15,302 nt of DNA from Alistipes sp. Lineage in GTDB: Bacteria; Bacteroidota; Bacteroidia; Bacteroidales; Rikenellaceae. This document shows, one piece after another, positions 1-6,035 of this stretch. The notes beneath the pieces are model-generated. The model was given only the letters and a program-made list of their open reading frames with translations. It searched no databases and was not told the origin of the DNA. The stretch covers positions 1 through 15,302 of the forward strand of contig JAFZDR010000081.1 of assembly GCA_017561105.1 (NCBI GenBank), written 5' to 3'. The first letter of the stretch is position 1; the number at the start of each line of letters is the position of its first letter. The position numbers were made by a program, and so were the translations under genes.

Positions 1-295
1 CAGGATTCTCGAAGACATTGCGCATAATGGCTGCCGACGAGGCGTTAGGATAGTAGCCCATACCGATGAAGGAACGGAACTGCTGATTGCGTGCTGCCAA
101 CTCCTGGATATGTGCAGCAAATTCGTACTCGCTCAACGGCTCGGAGAGTGCGAGCGGAGCGTTCAGACGAATATCCGAAGGGATAACCTGCGAGATGAGT
201 TCATCGACCGAGCCGACACCGATAGTGTCGAGCATCGCTTTCAGAGTATCGGCATTGCTACAACCGATATGACGATTTACAAAGTTATCGAACAT
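1..295 (-). CDS. gcvP: Glycine dehydrogenase (decarboxylating), P-protein, N-terminal part
   Basis: This is the first 98 codons of the PLP-dependent P-protein of the glycine cleavage system, which decarboxylates glycine and passes the aminomethyl group to the lipoyl H-protein. I translated the minus strand from the ATG at 293-295. The N-terminus reads MFDNFVNRHIG, followed by a SVDELISQVIP-type segment, SEPLSEYEF, and then FIGMGYYPNASSAAIMRNV and FENP at the window edge. RHIG, the 'SE.E....I..LA..N' spacing and 'IGMGYY...I.RN..ENP' are hallmarks of GcvP N-termini. The gene continues past the left edge, so the PLP-lysine and the C-terminal half are not visible. It has its own promoter just upstream and follows maf on the same strand after a terminator, so it is probably a separate transcription unit. 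Identification is firm; only the extent is unknown. Confidence 0.93.
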   Translation of the reverse strand, partial: MFDNFVNRHIGCSNADTLKAMLDTIGVGSVDELISQVIPSDIRLNAPLALSEPLSEYEFAAHIQELAARNQQFRSFIGMGYYPNASSAAIMRNVFENP

Positions 296-312
296 AGTGT
301 TTTAAGGTTTAG

Positions 313-330
313 TTACTACAAAAGTAGTAA
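313..330. repeat. Perfect 7-bp inverted repeat over the gcvP -7 box
   Basis: TTACTAC (313-319) and GTAGTAA (324-330) are exact reverse complements separated by AAAA. The -7 element lies inside the palindrome, which is a position suited to a repressor operator. The bases are A/T-rich, so chance is possible. Confidence 0.4.
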
Positions 331-349
331 AAAGTCGGAAACTTTTCAA
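319..349 (-). promoter_or_regulatory. Bacteroidota-type promoter of gcvP
   Basis: On the minus strand, TACTTTTG (319-326) is a perfect match to the -7 consensus TAnnTTTG. TTG (347-349), 20 bases upstream, fits the -33 TTTG element. The predicted start is around 311-314, which leaves a leader of under 20 bases before the gcvP ATG. The promoter sits immediately after the T-tract of the maf terminator. Seen in the sequence; activity is inferred. Confidence 0.65.
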
Positions 350-359
350 CTAAAACCTC

Positions 360-389
360 AAAAAAATAGATATCGATCAGATGATATCT
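360..389 (-). terminator. Rho-independent terminator of the trxB-maf operon, spanning the maf stop codon
   Basis: On the minus strand AGATATC (383-389) pairs with GATATCT (368-374). The 8-base loop contains the maf stop TGA (377-379), and a run of seven T (360-366) follows after one A. The stem is short and A/T-rich, so efficiency may be modest. Its place at the end of maf and just before the gcvP promoter supports the call. Confidence 0.55.
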
Positions 390-964
390 TTTAAGATTGT
401 GTAGAGGCGCTGCACGGGCAGTCCCATAACATTGTAGGAACCTTCGATGCCCTCGATGCCGATGTAACCGATCCACTCCTGAATGCCGTAAGCACCCGCC
501 TTGTCCATCGGCTGATACTTCTCTACATAGTAGTCGATCTCTTCAGCATCGAGCTTTCGGAACGATACCAAACTCTCTGCCGAGAATGAAATTGTGCGCT
601 CTGCGGTGCGGAGTGTAACACCCGTAATAACCTTGTGCGTTGCATCCGAGAGCGATGCAATCATCTCGCGTGCCTCCTCTGCAGAGTGCGGTTTTCCAAG
701 AATTTTATCCCCAAGTATAACCACCGTATCGGCTGTGAGCAGAATATCGCACTCACCCAGGGCGTGAGGGTATGCGTTGCTTTTGAGCTGCGAGAGGTAC
801 TCGGCAACCTTGTCGGTCTCCAAGTCGGCAGGGTAGCACTCCTCGCACTCGAACTTTTCGGCAAGCTCGAAATCGATGTCGCAGTCGGCCAGCAACTCGC
901 GACGACGAGGTGATGCCGATGCCAGGATAAGGCGGTAGTTTTTGAGTCTATCTTGCAGTAACAT
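377..964 (-). CDS. maf: Maf family nucleotide pyrophosphatase
   Basis: This cytoplasmic house-cleaning enzyme hydrolyses non-canonical or modified nucleoside triphosphates (dTTP/UTP-type in the YhdE subgroup) to the monophosphate and pyrophosphate. It has 195 residues, the usual Maf length. Visible motifs are LASASPRRRELL (residues 14-25, nucleotide/phosphate binding), TADTVV (78-82) with Asp79, GDKILGKP (85-92), DKAGAYGIQ (154-162) and GSYNVMGLP (175-183). The 'DKAGAYGIQ ... GSY.NV.GLP' pattern points to the dTTP/UTP subgroup rather than the 7-methyl-GTP subgroup. The ATG start lies 6 bases after the stop of the upstream RNA methyltransferase gene, so the two are almost certainly co-transcribed. 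It is the last gene of its operon, and its stop codon lies in the loop of the terminator hairpin. Identification is firm; substrate preference is inferred from motif type. Confidence 0.93.
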   Translation of the reverse strand: MLLQDRLKNYRLILASASPRRRELLADCDIDFELAEKFECEECYPADLETDKVAEYLSQLKSNAYPHALGECDILLTADTVVILGDKILGKPHSAEEAREMIASLSDATHKVITGVTLRTAERTISFSAESLVSFRKLDAEEIDYYVEKYQPMDKAGAYGIQEWIGYIGIEGIEGSYNVMGLPVQRLYTILKDII

Positions 965-970
965 AGTCTA

Positions 971-1696
971 TTATCTTCGGCGGAATTCGGAGCATATAAC
1001 AGCCGTAGCAACCGCCACATTCAACGACTCCGAGCCGCAACGGTCAGCCGGATAAGACGGAATAAGGAGCTTGTTTGAAACGCACTTTGCCACCTCGTCG
1101 GAGATGCCTTGTCCCTCGTTGCCCATCACAATTACGCCACACTTATCGAGCTGTGCATTGTAGATATTTTCGCCCTCGAGGAATGTTCCGTAAATCTTTG
1201 TATCGCGCTGTTCGGCGAGCCACTTCGAGAGATTTGTATAATGAACTCGCACGCGGAGAATTGCACCCATGGTCGCCTGCACAACCTTCGGATTGAAGCA
1301 GTCGGCAGTATCCTCCGAGCAGACGATATCCGAGATACCGAACCAGTCGGCAAGGCGGATAATGGTGCCGAGATTGCCGGGGTTTTGAACGCGATCAAGA
1401 GCCAAAACGAGGTTTTTGTTTGGCTGAACATTTGCAAGTTTGCGAGTTGGTAACTCCACCACAGCCAACACCGAATTTGCACTCTTCAACTGCGAGATGC
1501 GCTCCATCTCCTTCTCGGAAACAAGCTCTCCCTCGGCAAATATAGGCTTGGTCTGCAAGATGCGGCGAATGCGGAGCGACGAGTTGCGAATCTCACCAAC
1601 CAACTTCTCTCCCTCGGCAATAAATGCACCCAACTCCTCGCGACCCTGCTTGGTTGCAAGTGATTTAATATCAAGTATTTCAGCGCGTGTAATCAT
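971..1696 (-). CDS. TrmH/SpoU family RNA 2'-O-ribose methyltransferase
   Basis: This is a 241-residue SPOUT-class (knotted fold) methyltransferase that transfers a methyl group from SAM to a ribose 2'-OH in tRNA or rRNA. The first roughly 90 residues form the small substrate-binding domain (FIAEGEKLVGEI at 25-36). The catalytic domain carries motif 1, NPGNLGTIIRLADWFG (105-120), with the conserved Asn and Arg. Motif 2 is VIVMGNEGQGIS (188-199) and motif 3 is SESLNVAVATAVI (222-234). Which nucleotide is modified cannot be read from the sequence: RlmB-like and TrmH-like proteins share these motifs, so I give no symbol. The ATG at 1694-1696 is the only start that fits the family N-terminus. A 44-base gap with a heptamer array separates it from rnz upstream, and maf follows 6 bases downstream. 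Confidence 0.9.
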   Translation of the reverse strand: MITRAEILDIKSLATKQGREELGAFIAEGEKLVGEIRNSSLRIRRILQTKPIFAEGELVSEKEMERISQLKSANSVLAVVELPTRKLANVQPNKNLVLALDRVQNPGNLGTIIRLADWFGISDIVCSEDTADCFNPKVVQATMGAILRVRVHYTNLSKWLAEQRDTKIYGTFLEGENIYNAQLDKCGVIVMGNEGQGISDEVAKCVSNKLLIPSYPADRCGSESLNVAVATAVICSEFRRR

Positions 1697-1709
1697 ATTT
1701 TTTAGGGCT

Positions 1710-1737
1710 ATTAGCTTTTAGCCATTAGCCATTGGCT
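1710..1737. repeat. Four-unit heptamer tandem array between rnz and the methyltransferase gene
   Basis: On the plus strand the units ATTAGCT, TTTAGCC, ATTAGCC and ATTGGCT follow each other with an exact 7-base period, preceded by a partial unit GGGCT. The array fills most of the 44-base intergenic gap. The copies differ at one to three positions. No promoter or terminator signature accompanies it. Confidence 0.6.
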
Positions 1738-1740
1738 TCT

Positions 1741-2649
1741 TTATATTTTATAAACTTCGCCTTCGTGGGCAATATATGTTTCGGGGAAAATGGCGCGCGC
1801 CTCGGCCAACAGCGGTTCTTTGTCCTTGTAACGCGACGAAAAATGGCCTATCAAAAGGCGTTTTGCTCCCGCCGTCAATGCCGTTTTTGCGGCATCTACA
1901 GTGGTGGCATGGCCGCGATTTTTTGCATCTTTTTGTTGGTCGGCGGCGTAGGTTGCTTCGTGGTATAGCATATCCACTCCTGCCACATATTTTGCTACAG
2001 CACCCGAGCGATTTGTATCGGAGCAGTAGGCATACGACTGCGGCGGATGCGCCACGAAAGTAATCTTTTCGTTTGGCAGAATTGTACCATCCTCCAACTC
2101 TATATCCTCGCCCTCTTTGGCAGCCAAAATCTGTTTAACCGACAAACCCCAACGCTCGATAGCGAACTTATCGACATTGCGTTGTTGCGGCTTCTCGCGG
2201 AAGAGATAACCCGAGGTCGGCACACGGTGGCGCAGCGGAATACTCCACACCTCGAGCGTGCGATTTTCGAAGATTATCTGGTGCTTTGTGGTATCTACCT
2301 CCACCCACTCCACCTCGTAGGGTAACTCCTTATCGAAGTAGCGGAGATGACACTCCAAAATCTCGCCAAAAGGTCTTGGCGCATAGATTGTTAGTGGAGT
2401 TTTCTTGCCATAAAGGCCGAGCGTCGAGATAAGCGGAAAGATGCCGAAACAGTGGTCGCCATGGAGGTGCGAAATAAAGACACCTCGTAACCGCAACGGG
2501 TTGATGCCGCAGCGGAACATTTGCTGTTGCACACCCTCGCCAGCATCGACCAGATAGTATTGCTCATTGCAGTTTACCACCTGTGCCGACGGATGACCAT
2601 TTACGGTTGGCTTCGCCGAGGAAGCTCCCAAAATCGTAACCGAAATCAT
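1741..2649 (-). CDS. rnz: Ribonuclease Z (tRNA 3' endonuclease)
   Basis: This zinc-dependent beta-lactamase-fold nuclease trims the 3' trailer from tRNA precursors in the cytoplasm. The 302-residue protein is the short RNase Z (ElaC-type) length. The di-zinc site is visible: HLHGDH (61-66), His141 in the LRHRVPTSGY stretch, Asp211 in CSDT, and His269 in LIGHFSSRY. HEATYA (230-235) and the downstream GHATT (246-250) are further RNase Z signatures. The N-terminal ILGASSAKP matches the family's usual 'LGT..a.P' start, with Ser-Ser where many have Gly-Ser. An AAGGAG Shine-Dalgarno 6 bases before the ATG fixes the start. It lies 3 bases after the DUF4491 gene, inside the trxB-maf operon. Confidence 0.95.
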   Translation of the reverse strand: MISVTILGASSAKPTVNGHPSAQVVNCNEQYYLVDAGEGVQQQMFRCGINPLRLRGVFISHLHGDHCFGIFPLISTLGLYGKKTPLTIYAPRPFGEILECHLRYFDKELPYEVEWVEVDTTKHQIIFENRTLEVWSIPLRHRVPTSGYLFREKPQQRNVDKFAIERWGLSVKQILAAKEGEDIELEDGTILPNEKITFVAHPPQSYAYCSDTNRSGAVAKYVAGVDMLYHEATYAADQQKDAKNRGHATTVDAAKTALTAGAKRLLIGHFSSRYKDKEPLLAEARAIFPETYIAHEGEVYKI

Positions 2650-2652
2650 AGA

Positions 2653-2940
2653 CTACTCCTTATGCCCCGGACCTTTGGGAAACCACCCTTTCTTTACGCG
2701 TTCTCGTTGGTGTATTATTTCCAAAATACTCCAAAACGATGAAAATGCTGTAACACCAAGTATGGTGGATGCGATTAAGTTCTCAATGATAATTGACAAT
2801 GCACAGAATATAATGCCGGCAACCAAGAATACCCACCAGCACTTTGTGCCGAAGTAGTATTCCGCCTTGATTACAATAGGATGAAATATTCCTATAACCA
2901 AAAAGGTTGCAAGACCGACTATTATACCCGTGAAGTTCAT
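2653..2940 (-). CDS. DUF4491 family small membrane protein
   Basis: This is a 95-residue inner-membrane protein with no established function. It opens with MNFTGIIVGLATFLVIGIFHP and has three hydrophobic stretches (about residues 3-22, 34-52 and 55-72), then a basic, charged tail from about residue 75 (HQRERVKKGWFPKGPGHKE). The pattern 'NFTGIIVGLATF.VIG.FHP' followed by 'IKAEYYFG' and 'WW.FL.AGI' is what I recall for DUF4491, a small family largely confined to Bacteroidota. That assignment is from memory and not searched. It sits between trxB (11-base gap) and rnz (3-base gap), with the rnz ribosome-binding site inside its last codons. The gene is real by length, spacing and membrane-segment pattern; its role is unknown. 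Confidence 0.8.
   Translation of the reverse strand: MNFTGIIVGLATFLVIGIFHPIVIKAEYYFGTKCWWVFLVAGIIFCALSIIIENLIASTILGVTAFSSFWSILEIIHQRERVKKGWFPKGPGHKE
2656..2661 (-). promoter_or_regulatory. Shine-Dalgarno of rnz, inside the end of the DUF4491 gene
   Basis: AAGGAG on the minus strand lies 6 bases before the rnz ATG. It encodes the last residues of the preceding protein, and that gene's TAG stop lies between it and the ATG. Strong SD motifs are uncommon in Bacteroidota, so this one suggests translational coupling of the two genes. Confidence 0.6.
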
Positions 2941-2951
2941 AGAATTGTCAA

Positions 2952-3878
2952 CTATTTCAACGATGCGAGGTAACGCTCTGCGTCGAGTGCTGCGATACAG
3001 CCCGAACCTGCTGCTACGATAGCCTGGCGGTAGTGTGGATCGCGAACATCACCCGCTGCAAAGATACCCGGAACCGAAGTCTTTGATGTACCTGGCTCAA
3101 CTACGATATAACCCTGCTCGTCGAGCTCAACCTTGCCCTTACCCCACTCTGTGTTAGGGTGGTGGCCGATAGCGAGGAAGAAGCCGGAGATCTCGATATC
3201 GTACTCCTCGCCGTCGCCCTTGCGAAGGCGAGCACCTGTAACACCATCCTCGTCACCCAACACCTCTACGGTGTTGTGCTCGAAGAGAACCTTGATGTTT
3301 GGAGTGTTGAAAACACGCTCCTGCATAGCCTTCGATGCGCGAAGGAACGGCTTACGAACGATAAGATATACCTGACGGCAGAGCGATGCAAGGTAGGTAG
3401 CCTCCTCGCAAGCGGTGTCGCCACCACCTACAACAGCTACATCCTGCTTGCGATAGAAGAATCCGTCGCAAGTTGCACAAGCGCTAACACCCATACCGCG
3501 GAACTTCATCTCCGACTCCAAACCGAGGTACTTTGCCGATGCTCCGGTGCAGATGATAACTGTCTCGGCCTCAATCTGTTTCTCACCATCAACTGTAACC
3601 ACGAAAGGACGGTTTGTAGTGTCGATATCGGTGATGATACCGGTGCGAACATCGGTGCCGAGACGCAAAGCCTGAGCACGCAAATCGTTCATCATTTCGG
3701 TACCCTGAATACCCTCGGGATAACCTGGGAAGTTCTCGATTTCTGTTGTTGTTGTGAGCTGTCCGCCCGGCTCGATACCCTCGTACAAAACAGGGTTCAA
3801 AGCGGCACGCGAAGCGTAGATTGCAGCAGTGAAACCTGCAGGGCCACTACCGACGATAAGCACTTTTGTTCTCTCCAT
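2952..3878 (-). CDS. trxB: Thioredoxin-disulfide reductase
   Basis: This FAD- and NADPH-dependent flavoprotein reduces thioredoxin in the cytoplasm. It has 308 residues, the typical low-molecular-weight TrxB length. In order: VLIVGSGPAGFTAA (6-19, FAD ADP-binding), a GGQL segment at 38-41, the redox-active CATC (134-137) followed by Asp138, GGGDTA (151-156, NADPH-binding Rossmann motif), and the C-terminal FAD motif GIFAAGDVRD (271-280). I start at the ATG at 3876-3878 (MERTKVLIVG). An in-frame TTG at 3936-3938 would add 20 residues with no homology to the family and would put the start upstream of the promoter's -7 box. It is the first gene of the trxB - DUF4491 - rnz - methyltransferase - maf operon. 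Identification is firm. Confidence 0.97.
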   Translation of the reverse strand: MERTKVLIVGSGPAGFTAAIYASRAALNPVLYEGIEPGGQLTTTTEIENFPGYPEGIQGTEMMNDLRAQALRLGTDVRTGIITDIDTTNRPFVVTVDGEKQIEAETVIICTGASAKYLGLESEMKFRGMGVSACATCDGFFYRKQDVAVVGGGDTACEEATYLASLCRQVYLIVRKPFLRASKAMQERVFNTPNIKVLFEHNTVEVLGDEDGVTGARLRKGDGEEYDIEISGFFLAIGHHPNTEWGKGKVELDEQGYIVVEPGTSKTSVPGIFAAGDVRDPHYRQAIVAAGSGCIAALDAERYLASLK

Positions 3879-3915
3879 ATTCGTAATGTTTTTGTTGTTT
3901 CTTTGCTTTATTTTG

Positions 3916-3946
3916 CAAAAGTAATAAATCTCCGGCAAAAGACGAA
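3916..3946 (-). promoter_or_regulatory. Promoter of the trxB operon
   Basis: TACTTTTG (3916-3923, minus strand) is a perfect TAnnTTTG -7 box. With the standard 19-base spacer the -33 position holds TTCG (3943-3946), one base off TTTG. The predicted start is near 3910, giving a leader of about 30 bases. The 8-base -7 box is identical to that of gcvP. Confidence 0.55.
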
Positions 3947-3971
3947 AAAAGGGTGGAGAAAAATCTCCAAG

Positions 3972-4003
3972 TTTGCAAAAACAAAAAAAAAGTTATATAT
4001 TTC
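3972..4003 (+). promoter_or_regulatory. Promoter of the exbB operon
   Basis: TTTG (3972-3975) is followed after 20 bases by TATATTTC (3996-4003), one base from the -7 consensus TAnnTTTG. A start near 4010 would give a leader of about 175 bases. It is divergent from the trxB promoter, with their -33 elements about 25 bases apart. Confidence 0.45.
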
Positions 4004-4186
4004 GGACTGTAATATGCCGCATTTCGTACATTGAACAGCTGGTTTTGAGTTCTAACTATTTAGCAGACAAATGGTTGGATGAGTTCTGTCGGGTTTCGGT
4101 GCCGAGGTGGTAGAGTGGCGAAAAAGAAAATTTTTACTAAAAATTACACATAAACACAAACAACAATTTTTAATTTATTAAAAACT
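4004..4186 (+). other. Long exbB leader region with a tRNA-5'-like scrap
   Basis: No gene fits here. Positions 4102-4119 (GCCGAGGTGGTAGAGTGG) resemble the 5' end of a leucine-type tRNA (acceptor strand, TG, start of D-arm). No matching 3' acceptor strand, anticodon arm or T-arm follows, so it is not a working tRNA. A perfect A/T inverted repeat, AATTTTTA/TAAAAATT around one C, lies at 4129-4145. The last 40 bases before the ATG are almost pure A/T with no Shine-Dalgarno, as is usual for well-expressed Bacteroidota genes. Confidence 0.35.
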
Positions 4187-4975
4187 ATGAAAAAATTATT
4201 TTTGGTTTTGGCAGCTGCTGCAATGACTTTCAGCACTGCAATCGCACAGGAGACTGCAACTGCAACAGCAGAGCAGCCTGCAACCGAGGTAGTAGAGGCT
4301 GTTGAGGCTCCTGCTCTCGACGCAGAGACAGAGATCGCTGGTGAGTCGATTCACTATGTTCTCATGCAGAAGTTCCTCGAAGGTGGTTGGGGTTGGATGC
4401 TCCCTATCCTTGTGGTATTGGTACTCGGTATGGCTATCGCTATCGAGCGTATCCTCTTCCTCTCGCTCTCGACAATCAACACTAAGAAGTTCATCGCTCA
4501 GGTTGAGGCTGCTTTGAACGAGGGTGGTGTTGAGGCTGCTAAGGAGGTTTGCCGTAACACTAAGGGCCCTATCGCTTCGATCTTCTACCAGGGTCTCGAT
4601 CGTTACCACCTTGGTCTCGACGCAGTAGAGAAGGCTGTAGTATCTTACGGTTCGGTTCAGACAGGTCAGTTGGAGTCTGGTCTCGGCTGGTTGTCGTTGT
4701 TCATCTCGTTGTCGCCCTCACTCGGATTTATGGGTACCGTTGTTGGTCTCGTTCAGTCGTTCGACTCGATCCAGGCTGCTGGTGATATCAGCCCGGCACT
4801 CGTTGCAGGTGGTATGAAGGTTGCCCTCTTGACAACCCTCCTCGGTCTCATCGCTGCGATGGTTCTCCAGGTGTTCTACAACTATGTAATCGTTAAGATC
4901 GACGGTATGGTTAACGAGATGGAGGATGCTTCTATCACTTTGACCGACATCTTGACAGCTTACAGCAAGAAATAA
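4187..4975 (+). CDS. exbB: MotA/TolQ/ExbB proton channel protein
   Basis: This inner-membrane pentamer-forming subunit of an ExbBD-type motor couples proton flow to an energy transducer such as TonB. Of its 262 residues, the first 20 form a signal-peptide-like segment ending TAIAQ. A low-complexity Ala/Thr/Glu periplasmic stretch follows (21-55). TM1 is at about 69-93 (MLPILVVLVLGMAIAIERI). A cytoplasmic helical region with GPIASIFYQGL (127-137) leads to TM2 at about 165-192 with SPSLGFMGTVVGLVQSF (176-192), and TM3 at about 205-235 (GGMKVALLTTLLGLIAAM). 'P.LG.MGTV.GL...F' and 'ALLTTLLGL.AA' are the ExbB/TolQ core motifs. The N-terminal extension with a signal-type start is common in Bacteroidota ExbB. 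It is first in a four-gene operon, 35 bases ahead of the 4-TM protein. ExbB and TolQ cannot be told apart from sequence alone; the lack of pal/tolB neighbours favours ExbB. Confidence 0.92.
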   Translation: MKKLFLVLAAAAMTFSTAIAQETATATAEQPATEVVEAVEAPALDAETEIAGESIHYVLMQKFLEGGWGWMLPILVVLVLGMAIAIERILFLSLSTINTKKFIAQVEAALNEGGVEAAKEVCRNTKGPIASIFYQGLDRYHLGLDAVEKAVVSYGSVQTGQLESGLGWLSLFISLSPSLGFMGTVVGLVQSFDSIQAAGDISPALVAGGMKVALLTTLLGLIAAMVLQVFYNYVIVKIDGMVNEMEDASITLTDILTAYSKK

Positions 4976-5010
4976 TTTGATTAACGAATAATCGTACACA
5001 GACGAATATT

Positions 5011-5433
5011 ATGAAAAAGTTGTTAAATATTGTGATGGGTTCGCTCTTCGCTGTAACTTTGGCTCTCGTACTTTGGGCTGTAGTTTCGGGCGGTTCGGAG
5101 GTAGCCATCAGTTGGAACCTCCTTTGGGGCTACACCTTGCTCGTAGTAGCAGCTGTTAGTGTCCTTTGGGCGGCTATCAAAGGTACGATTACCCATCCTG
5201 CTGGATTGAAGAATACTCTTATCGCTGTTGTAATCGTGGTTGTAGTTGTAGGCGCAGCTCTCGGCTATGCTTTGAGCCACGACGGTTTGACTATTCCAAA
5301 CTCGGCAGGCGGTGTGTTCGACGATCCATTCGAGTTGGTGATCTCTGAGACAGGTATCCTCGTAACCTATGTGGTAGCAGCAGCAACGCTTCTCGTTACC
5401 CTCGTAGGCGAGGTTCGCAACGCATTAAAGTAA
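5011..5433 (+). CDS. Four-helix membrane protein of the ExbBD cluster, function unknown
   Basis: This 140-residue protein has four predicted membrane segments: about 5-27 (start MKKLLNIVMGSLFAVTL), 36-57, 68-88 (a strikingly Val/Ile-rich IAVVIVVVVVGAALGYAL) and 113-133. Loops are short, and one longer connection (89-112, SHDGLTIPNSAGGVFDDPFE) faces the side opposite both short termini if the topology is simple. I know of no named domain for it. It lies 35 bases after exbB and 10 bases before the first exbD, so it must be made together with the motor. I recall similar unnamed proteins between exbB and exbD in other Bacteroidales, but have not checked this. It may be an accessory subunit of the motor complex (inference). 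Confidence 0.85.
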   Translation: MKKLLNIVMGSLFAVTLALVLWAVVSGGSEVAISWNLLWGYTLLVVAAVSVLWAAIKGTITHPAGLKNTLIAVVIVVVVVGAALGYALSHDGLTIPNSAGGVFDDPFELVISETGILVTYVVAAATLLVTLVGEVRNALK

Positions 5434-5443
5434 TAGAATTTTT

Positions 5444-6034
5444 ATGGCGAAAAAGAAAAATATACCTGAAATCAACGCCTCGTCGCAAGCGGATATCGCG
5501 TTTACCGTGCTTATCTTCTTCCTTGTGGTTTCCACAATGGATATCGATACCGGTATCGTGCGCGTGTTGCCTCCAATGGCAGATCCGAATGTGAAGCAGG
5601 AGGATATCAAGGTGAAGGAGCGAAACCTTCTCTTGGTGTTCGTTTCCGGTTCGGGTAATATCATGGCAGGAGGAAAGGTTATCTCTTTGAACGCCTTGAA
5701 GGACAAGGCTAAGGAGTTTATCCTCAATCCGCTCGATGACAAGGACCTTCCTGAGAAGAAGGCTACCGAGATCGAGATGCCGGATGGCTCGAAGTGGTCA
5801 TATCCTGTCAGCGAGGGTGTAATCTCGTTGCAGAACACTCGTGACACAAGCTACCAGGTCTATATTCAGGTACAGAACGAACTTACTCGTGCCTTCAACG
5901 AGGTGCGTGACGAGGTTGCAATGAGCAAGTTCGGCAAGAAGTTCGCTGACCTCGATGAGGCTGAGCGCAAAGTAATAACCAAGGCAATTCCAATGAAGAT
6001 TTCGGAGGCTGAGCCGCGTAAAATGGTAAAGTAG
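5444..6034 (+). CDS. exbD: Biopolymer transport protein ExbD (first copy, extended)
   Basis: This single-span inner-membrane partner of ExbB carries the proton-accepting aspartate. Residues 1-12 are a basic cytoplasmic tail (MAKKKNIPEINA). The TM helix begins SSQADIAFTVLIFFLVVS, with the conserved Asp17 early in the helix as expected for ExbD/TolR. The periplasmic part (about 40-196) is longer than in classical ExbD (about 140 residues in Enterobacteria). It has an insertion with charged residues around 90-120 and a Glu/Lys-rich C-terminus, so this 196-residue form is an enlarged variant. It starts 10 bases after the 4-TM gene, and its TAG stop is one base from the next start, indicating tight coupling. 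Identification as ExbD is firm; the function of the extra periplasmic segment is unknown. Confidence 0.92.
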   Translation: MAKKKNIPEINASSQADIAFTVLIFFLVVSTMDIDTGIVRVLPPMADPNVKQEDIKVKERNLLLVFVSGSGNIMAGGKVISLNALKDKAKEFILNPLDDKDLPEKKATEIEMPDGSKWSYPVSEGVISLQNTRDTSYQVYIQVQNELTRAFNEVRDEVAMSKFGKKFADLDEAERKVITKAIPMKISEAEPRKMVK

Positions 6035-6035
6035 T

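Noticed and set aside
3878..3938. N-terminally extended TrxB from a TTG start
   Set aside because: The extension lacks family similarity and would place the start codon upstream of the -7 promoter element; the ATG at 3876-3878 gives the standard length.
3159..4034. A 291-codon plus-strand open frame
   Set aside because: It is antisense to trxB across conserved FAD/NADPH motifs and runs through the trxB promoter; its translation shows no family features.
4046..4087. TGAGTTCT occurring twice in the exbB leader
   Set aside because: An isolated 8-base repeat with no symmetry or further copies is expected by chance.
4102..4119. Possible tRNA-Leu gene
   Set aside because: Only the acceptor 5' strand and the beginning of a D-arm are matched; there is no anticodon arm, T-arm or pairing acceptor 3' strand downstream.
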